A stretch of 45,991 bases of DNA from Gallionella sp. (GTDB lineage: Bacteria; Pseudomonadota; Gammaproteobacteria; Burkholderiales; Gallionellaceae). The stretch covers positions 1 through 45,991 of the forward strand of contig JAUXWM010000083.1 of the NCBI GenBank assembly GCA_030681375.1. The letters are read 5' to 3'. The notes under the pieces were generated by a model that saw only the letters and a program-made list of their open reading frames with translations, was not told the DNA's origin and did no database searches. Position 1 is the stretch's first letter; each line of letters opens with the position of its first letter. A program made the position numbers and the translations under genes. Shown piece after piece: positions 41,802-45,991 of the stretch.

Positions 41802-42332
41802 TCAAGGCAGCACGGCGGCGACTGCCGCGAGGTTGGCGAAAACCAGCGTCCCCTCCGGCAAACCACCTTTAGCTTGGGTCTTGGCTCCTTTTCCGGTCAA
41901 CACCAGATAAGGGGTTGCACCCAAGACCGCGGCGGATTGCAGATCGCGCAGCGAATCACCCACGACCGGCACACCGGCCAGATTAGTGTTGTAACGTGCG
42001 GCAATTTCTTCCAGCATGCCCGGATTCGGCTTGCGGCAATCACAACGGCTCTCAGCCGTATGCGGGCAGAAGAACACAGCATCTATGCGCGCCCCGACCA
42101 GCGCACACGCTTTGTGCATCTTGTCGTGGATCGCATTCAATGTGGGCATGTCGAACAAGCCGCGCCCGATACCGGACTGATTCGTCGCCACCACCACGCG
42201 GTAATCGGCCTGATTCAAGCGCGCAATGGCTTCCAGGCTACCCGGTATCGGCTGCCATTCAGCCGGATTCTTGATGAACTGGTCGGAATCCAGATTGATT
42301 ACGCCATCGCGGTCAAGGATGATGAGTTTCAT
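41802..42332 (-). CDS. gmhB: D-glycero-beta-D-manno-heptose 1,7-bisphosphate 7-phosphatase
   Basis: HAD phosphatase that makes the heptose precursor of the lipopolysaccharide inner core. Motifs are LDRDGVINLDS (nucleophile Asp), ATNQSGIGRG, the structural zinc site CPHTAESRCDC, RKPNPGML and VGDSLRDLQSA. The 176-residue length is normal. The gene follows glyS on the minus strand, the arrangement common in betaproteobacteria. Confidence 0.95.
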   Translation of the reverse strand: MKLIILDRDGVINLDSDQFIKNPAEWQPIPGSLEAIARLNQADYRVVVATNQSGIGRGLFDMPTLNAIHDKMHKACALVGARIDAVFFCPHTAESRCDCRKPNPGMLEEIAARYNTNLAGVPVVGDSLRDLQSAAVLGATPYLVLTGKGAKTQAKGGLPEGTLVFANLAAVAAVLP

Positions 42333-42347
42333 ATTTTACCCGGTAGG

Positions 42348-42407
42348 GTGTGCAGGCTTAACTGCACACGCGGTTTGATAAACGGTGGGCACCACAACGT
42401 GCCCACC
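42348..42407. repeat. Two adjacent hairpin repeats between glyS and gmhB
   Basis: GTGTGCAG (42348-42355) pairs with CTGCACAC (42362-42369), and GGTGGGCAC (42384-42392) pairs with GTGCCCACC (42399-42407). The second resembles the repeat at 30238-30255; both are followed by CTAC. They could attenuate or separate glyS and gmhB messages. Confidence 0.75.
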
Positions 42408-42414
42408 CTACATA

Positions 42415-44526
42415 TTAATTTGCCAGTCTTGAAAGATCGGCCACGCGGTTCATCGCCTGATGTAGCTGAGACAATAAAGCCAGACGGTTGGCGCGCAGTT
42501 TTTCGTCTTCGGCATTCACCATCACGCTATCGAAGAAGGCATCCACTGGCACGCGCAAGCCTGCCAACGCCTGTAGCGAAGCGGTGTAATCGCCCGCAAC
42601 AAAGGCCGCATCGGCGCGAGGTGCAATCAGACATAAAGCCTGATACAGCGCCTGCTCAGGCATTTCCAGCAACAGCGTAGCATCAACTGCACCGCTCACG
42701 CCGCCTTCAACTTTTTTCAGAATATTTCCGACGCGCTTGTTGGCGGCGGCCAGTGCTGAAGCTTCCGGCAACGCGGCAAAGGCACGCACTGCTTCCAGTT
42801 GTTTGGGAATGTCACCCAAACGCTGAGGTCTGGGCGCCAGCACCGCATCCACCTGATTGGCGGTATAGCCTTGTTCGCGCATCATCCCGCCGACACGTTC
42901 AAATACAAAAGTCTCCACCTCTGCCTGCGCGTTGCCCAACAAACCGCTTGGAAATCCGGCAAACGCGCTGTCCACCAGCACATTCAGACTGAGTGGCAAT
43001 TCCCTCTCGATCAGCATGCGGATCACGCCCAGCGCATGACGGCGCAGCGCGAACGGGTCGCGGTCACCGGTCGGAATCTGGCCGATGCCGAACATGCCAA
43101 CCAGCGTCTCCAGCTTGTCCGCCAGCGCCACGCAGATACCCACGCTGTTGCGCGGTAGTTCGTCGCCCGCGAAGCGCGGCTTGTAGTGGTCTTCGATGGC
43201 ATAGGACACCTCATCGCTCAGGCCGTCGTGCTGCGCGTAATAGCGCCCCATGATGCCTTGCAGCTCAGGGAATTCGCCCACCATGTCGGTGAGCAGATCC
43301 GCCTTGGCGAGCAGTGCGGCCTGATCGGCCTGCAAGGCCAGCGCCTCTCCGCCCAGTTGCTGCCCGATGGCGCGTGCGATGGCCTGCACGCGTTCCACAC
43401 GTTCGCCCTGCGTGCCCAGCTTGTTGTGATACACCACGCGGGACAGCCCCAGCACGCGCGCATCCAGCGGCTTCTTGCGATCCTGATCATAGAAGAATTT
43501 CGCATCGGCCAGACGCGGGCGCACCACACGCTCGTTCCCGCTGATGACCAGGCTGGCATCTTCCGGTCTGATATTGGAGACGATCAAAAATTTGTTGGTC
43601 AACTTCCCTTGCGCGTCCAGCAGCGGAAAGTATTTCTGGTTCGCCTTCATGGTCAGGATCAGACATTCCTGCGGCACGTCCAGATAATCGGTTTCGAACG
43701 TGCCTACCAGCACGTTGGGGCGTTCGACCAGCGCCGTCACCTCGTCCAGCAGCGCATCATCCTCAATCGGTCTGAGTCCTTCCTTGCCCGCTGCCGCAGC
43801 AAGCTGGCGTACGATTTCGGCACGACGCGCCTCGAAACTGGCAATCACCGCGCCTTCGGTTTCCAGTTGCCGTGCATAGCTGTCAGCTTCTTCCAGAACG
43901 ATAGTATCGATGCCGGCCTCGAAGCGATGACCTTTAGTCGTGTTGCCCGCCATCAGACCCAGCACGCTAACCGGAATGATTTTTCTGCCATGCAGTGCGA
44001 CCAGGCTGTGCGCGGGGCGCACAAAATTGACCGTTGCCCAACCGTCACCCGTGGGATCGGGATAAGTCATTACCTTGGCAATCGGCAGTCTGGCGATGGT
44101 TTCCAGCAGTGCCTGCTGCAAGCCTTCCGGCAGTTTCACGCCCGTCACTATACTGTCGAAATAAAGCGCCTCGGCCTTGCCGTCCATCTCGCACCTCAAA
44201 CCCGCCACAACCGATGCATCCGCGCCCATACTGGCCAATTTTTTCAACAGCGCAGGCGTGGCATTGCCCTCTGCATCCAGCCCGACCTTGACAGGCATCA
44301 GCTTCTGCGACACTGATCTGTCCGCCGCCTGTACCGACACGCTTTCGATATGTACAGCCAGGCGACGCGGCGAGGCAAACGCCGTCACACACGTTTCTTT
44401 CAGTGCTAATCCTTGCGCGATCAGGCTGGAGGACAAGACCTCAGAAAAACTCTCCCCCAATTTTTTCAGTGATTTGGGTGGCAGCTCTTCGACAAACAGT
44501 TCAACCAGTAAATTTTTCGTGCTCAT
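42415..44526 (-). CDS. glyS: Glycyl-tRNA synthetase beta subunit
   Basis: A 703-residue subunit of the bacterial alpha2-beta2 glycyl-tRNA synthetase; it binds tRNA and supports aminoacylation. It begins [15 protein letters not shown], typical of GlyS, and contains the HD-like domain and the C-terminal anticodon-binding DALR domain. [38 protein letters not shown] and [17 protein letters not shown] are family blocks. It starts with a 4-nt overlap (ATGA) on glyQ. Confidence 0.97.
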   Translation of the reverse strand: MSTKNLLVELFVEELPPKSLKKLGESFSEVLSSSLIAQGLALKETCVTAFASPRRLAVHIESVSVQAADRSVSQKLMPVKVGLDAEGNATPALLKKLASMGADASVVAGLRCEMDGKAEALYFDSIVTGVKLPEGLQQALLETIARLPIAKVMTYPDPTGDGWATVNFVRPAHSLVALHGRKIIPVSVLGLMAGNTTKGHRFEAGIDTIVLEEADSYARQLETEGAVIASFEARRAEIVRQLAAAAGKEGLRPIEDDALLDEVTALVERPNVLVGTFETDYLDVPQECLILTMKANQKYFPLLDAQGKLTNKFLIVSNIRPEDASLVISGNERVVRPRLADAKFFYDQDRKKPLDARVLGLSRVVYHNKLGTQGERVERVQAIARAIGQQLGGEALALQADQAALLAKADLLTDMVGEFPELQGIMGRYYAQHDGLSDEVSYAIEDHYKPRFAGDELPRNSVGICVALADKLETLVGMFGIGQIPTGDRDPFALRRHALGVIRMLIERELPLSLNVLVDSAFAGFPSGLLGNAQAEVETFVFERVGGMMREQGYTANQVDAVLAPRPQRLGDIPKQLEAVRAFAALPEASALAAANKRVGNILKKVEGGVSGAVDATLLLEMPEQALYQALCLIAPRADAAFVAGDYTASLQALAGLRVPVDAFFDSVMVNAEDEKLRANRLALLSQLHQAMNRVADLSRLAN

Positions 44527-45488
44527 GCTACCACTCCTTCGGCACGGCTCAGGACAGGCTTATTTTTTTCGATCTGCGCCAGCACTTCATCCGCCCATTC
44601 CTTGGGTGCCATCGGGAATCCCAACCGCGCGCGACTGTCGAGATACGCCGCCGCGACACTGCGCGCCAGATTGCGTATCCGGCCTATATAGGCGGCGCGT
44701 TCGGTCACTGAAATCGCACCTCTGGCATCCAGCAGGTTGAAACTGTGCGCGGCTTTCAGCACCTGTTCATAGGCGGGTAGCGCCAACCGGTTTTCCATCA
44801 GATGTTTGGCCTGTTTCTCGTAGCTGCCAAACGCGCCCAGCAAAAAGTCCACATCGCTGTGTTCAAAGTTGTAGGTGGATTGCTCGACCTCATTCTGGTG
44901 ATAGACGTCGCGATAGCTGACGCCAGGCGTCCAGGTCAGATCAAACACATTCTCCACGCCTTGCAAATACATCGCCAGCCGTTCCAGCCCGTAGGTGATT
45001 TCACCGGTGATCGGCCTGCAATCAATGCCGCCGACCTGCTGAAAATAAGTGAACTGGGTAACTTCCATGCCGTTAAGCCAGACCTCCCAGCCAAGGCCCC
45101 ACGCGCCAAGGGTCGGCGATTCCCAGTTGTCCTCAACGAAGCGGATATCGTGCACCAGGGGATCGATATCCAGGGCAACCAGGGAGTCGAGATAAAGCTG
45201 CTGGATATCCGGCGGTGACGGCTTGATCACTACCTGGAACTGGTAATAGTGCTGCAAGCGGTTCGGGTTTTCGCCATAGCGTCCGTCCGTGGGGCGCCGG
45301 CTTGGCTGCACGTACGCTGCGCTCCACGGTTCCGGGCCGATAGACCGCAAAAAAGTGGCTGCGTGGAAGGTCCCAGCACCCATCGGCATGTCGTAGGGCT
45401 GCAGAATCACACAGCCCCGGTCAGCCCAGTAGCGCTGTAACGCCAGGATGAGGTCCTGGAACGTCCGGGGGCGTCTAGACTGCGTCAA
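44523..45488 (-). CDS. glyQ: Glycyl-tRNA synthetase alpha subunit
   Basis: Class II synthetase subunit that forms glycyl-adenylate. Family blocks are [74 protein letters not shown] and [15 protein letters not shown]. The start is unusual: the codon before TFQD is CGG, not ATG. The nearest in-frame start is TTG 45488, eight codons upstream, with a weak ribosome-binding site, so poor initiation is possible. The last residues ([11 protein letters not shown]) are encoded by a repeat-like sequence (44536-44558) and extend the normal C-terminus. The open frame continues far upstream but overlaps the glnA regulatory region. Confidence 0.92.
   Translation of the reverse strand: MTQSRRPRTFQDLILALQRYWADRGCVILQPYDMPMGAGTFHAATFLRSIGPEPWSAAYVQPSRRPTDGRYGENPNRLQHYYQFQVVIKPSPPDIQQLYLDSLVALDIDPLVHDIRFVEDNWESPTLGAWGLGWEVWLNGMEVTQFTYFQQVGGIDCRPITGEITYGLERLAMYLQGVENVFDLTWTPGVSYRDVYHQNEVEQSTYNFEHSDVDFLLGAFGSYEKQAKHLMENRLALPAYEQVLKAAHSFNLLDARGAISVTERAAYIGRIRNLARSVAAAYLDSRARLGFPMAPKEWADEVLAQIEKNKPVLSRAEGVVA
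44536..44558 (-). repeat. Repeat-like sequence at glyQ 3' end
   Basis: CCTTCGGCACGGCTCAGGAC and the next bases resemble dispersed repeats of the CCTTCGACA...GCTCAGGACAGG type common in many bacterial genomes. It is read as PVLSRAEG at the GlyQ C-terminus. Confidence 0.5.
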
Positions 45489-45579
45489 GCGGAAATTCCG
45501 AGGGCGGGGGCGCTGCAGTATAGCGTCGATTGCAAGACCCGTAATTGGGCCGCAGACAGCCCTGCCGGACCTCACTGGC

Positions 45580-45627
45580 TGCACTGTTATAGCGCAACAC
45601 TTCGCCGTAGTGCACCCTTTCGATACA
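45580..45627 (+). promoter_or_regulatory. Two NtrC-like enhancer sites of glnA
   Basis: TGCACT-GTTAT-AGCGCA (45580-45596) and TGCACC-CTTTC-GATACA (45611-45627) each fit the NtrC pattern TGCACY-N5-GGTGCA with two mismatches in the right half. Their centres are 31 bp apart (about three helix turns) and lie roughly 95-130 bp before the predicted start, as in other glnA promoters. Confidence 0.55.
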
Positions 45628-45688
45628 CTGCTGCGCCACACGCATACACCTTCTCCATGATTTACAGGCACTTGGCATTCGCTCGCTT

Positions 45689-45705
45689 TTGGCACGGGTG
45701 TTGCA
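45689..45705 (+). promoter_or_regulatory. Sigma-54 promoter of glnA
   Basis: TTGGCACGGGTGTTGCA keeps the invariant GG and GC of the -24/-12 elements 10 bp apart (GG 45691-45692, GC 45703-45704). It lies 129 bp before the glnA ATG. This points to nitrogen control through RpoN and NtrC. The rest of the 345-bp gap between glyQ and glnA shows no gene. Confidence 0.85.
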
Positions 45706-45833
45706 ATACGATAGGGCGCCGCTGCTGGCGTCGCCCAGAATAACCCACGGACCTCGCACCGAGCAGCCACGATACCGGCGCTATTGAGCCGCCAGCAGCC
45801 AACCTGTTTCGAGCAATTTTGCAAGGAGCCGAC

Positions 45834-45991
45834 ATGACTACGCCAGCCGAAGCACTGAATCTCCTGAAGGAGAAAGAGGTCAAGTTCGTCGATCTGCGCT
45901 TCACCGACACGCGCGGCAAGGAGCAGCATCTCACGATCCCCTCACACACTGTCGATGCCAGCTTCTTCGAAGACGGCAAGATGTTTGACGG
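45834..45991 (+). CDS. glnA: Glutamine synthetase type I, N-terminal fragment
   Basis: The first 52 residues of glutamine synthetase, cut off by the window end. [35 protein letters not shown] is the typical GSI beta-grasp domain start. ATG 45834 follows AAGGAG (45822-45827). The enzyme makes glutamine from glutamate, ammonia and ATP. The upstream sigma-54 promoter and NtrC-like sites agree with nitrogen-responsive control. Confidence 0.95.
   Translation, partial: MTTPAEALNLLKEKEVKFVDLRFTDTRGKEQHLTIPSHTVDASFFEDGKMFD

Noticed and set aside
43186..44316. 376-codon plus-strand frame opposite glyS
   Set aside because: Antisense to a well-conserved gene, with biased composition and no domain.
45489..45929. 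Upstream extension of the glyQ frame
   Set aside because: It would overlap the glnA promoter and NtrC-like sites and shows no GlyQ-like sequence.

Overview
The window looks like chromosomal DNA of a betaproteobacterium of the Nitrosomonadales/Gallionellaceae type (Sideroxydans- or Gallionella-like). This is inferred from moderate-to-high GC with dense gene packing, the gene orders dacC-dat-ybeD-lipB-lipA, cyaY/lptM-lysA and glyQ-glyS-gmhB-plsC-ygjP, a RegB/RegA redox two-component pair, multihaem cytochromes and many short palindromic dispersed repeats. No rRNA, tRNA, CRISPR array, prophage or intact insertion sequence was seen.

Layout. 1-10.9 kb is mostly minus strand: a PAS-GGDEF protein, DUF1415, the stress kinase SrkA, a CobD/CbiB-family membrane protein, DUF2145, a histone-H1-like DUF2934 protein, a divergent DAHP synthase, a HAD nucleotidase with argB, and two different MscS channels. 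11-17.2 kb is the redox block: DUF302 protein, an octahaem cytochrome of the tetrathionate-reductase (Otr) type with a C-terminal anchor, a cytochrome b partner, a broken TlpA gene, a PCu(A)C copper chaperone, and regB-regA preceded by an 18-bp perfect inverted repeat whose arms match the RegA/RegR box. 17.3-24 kb holds an HDOD protein, a 20-copy heptamer array, a stand-alone CZB protein, the dacC-dat-ybeD-lipB-lipA cluster and a small cytochrome c.

24-33.3 kb has an RNase II-type gene and a TonB-like gene, then a metal-uptake module (small His/Cys protein, outer-membrane barrel, ZnuA-like and ZnuB-like proteins, no ATPase gene), then aroE, mtgA and mgtE. 33.4-39.8 kb has lysA-lptM divergent from cyaY, a 2-oxoglutarate oxygenase, an M29-like peptidase homologue and a membrane PAS-GGDEF-EAL protein. 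39.8-46 kb has a YgjP-type metallopeptidase, a probable IS5-type MITE, plsC, gmhB, glyS, glyQ, and the start of glnA behind a sigma-54 promoter with two NtrC-like sites.

The most unusual theme is repetitive DNA that enters genes. Seven-bp tandem repeats occur at three places and form the 5' coding end of lipB. Repeat-like sequence forms an internal loop of LysA, a roughly 60-residue N-terminal segment of the YgjP-type peptidase and the C-terminal tail of GlyQ. The best functional candidates are the quinone-linked octahaem cytochrome module and the apparently self-regulated RegBA system beside it. All family assignments come from reading motifs by eye; no database search was run.
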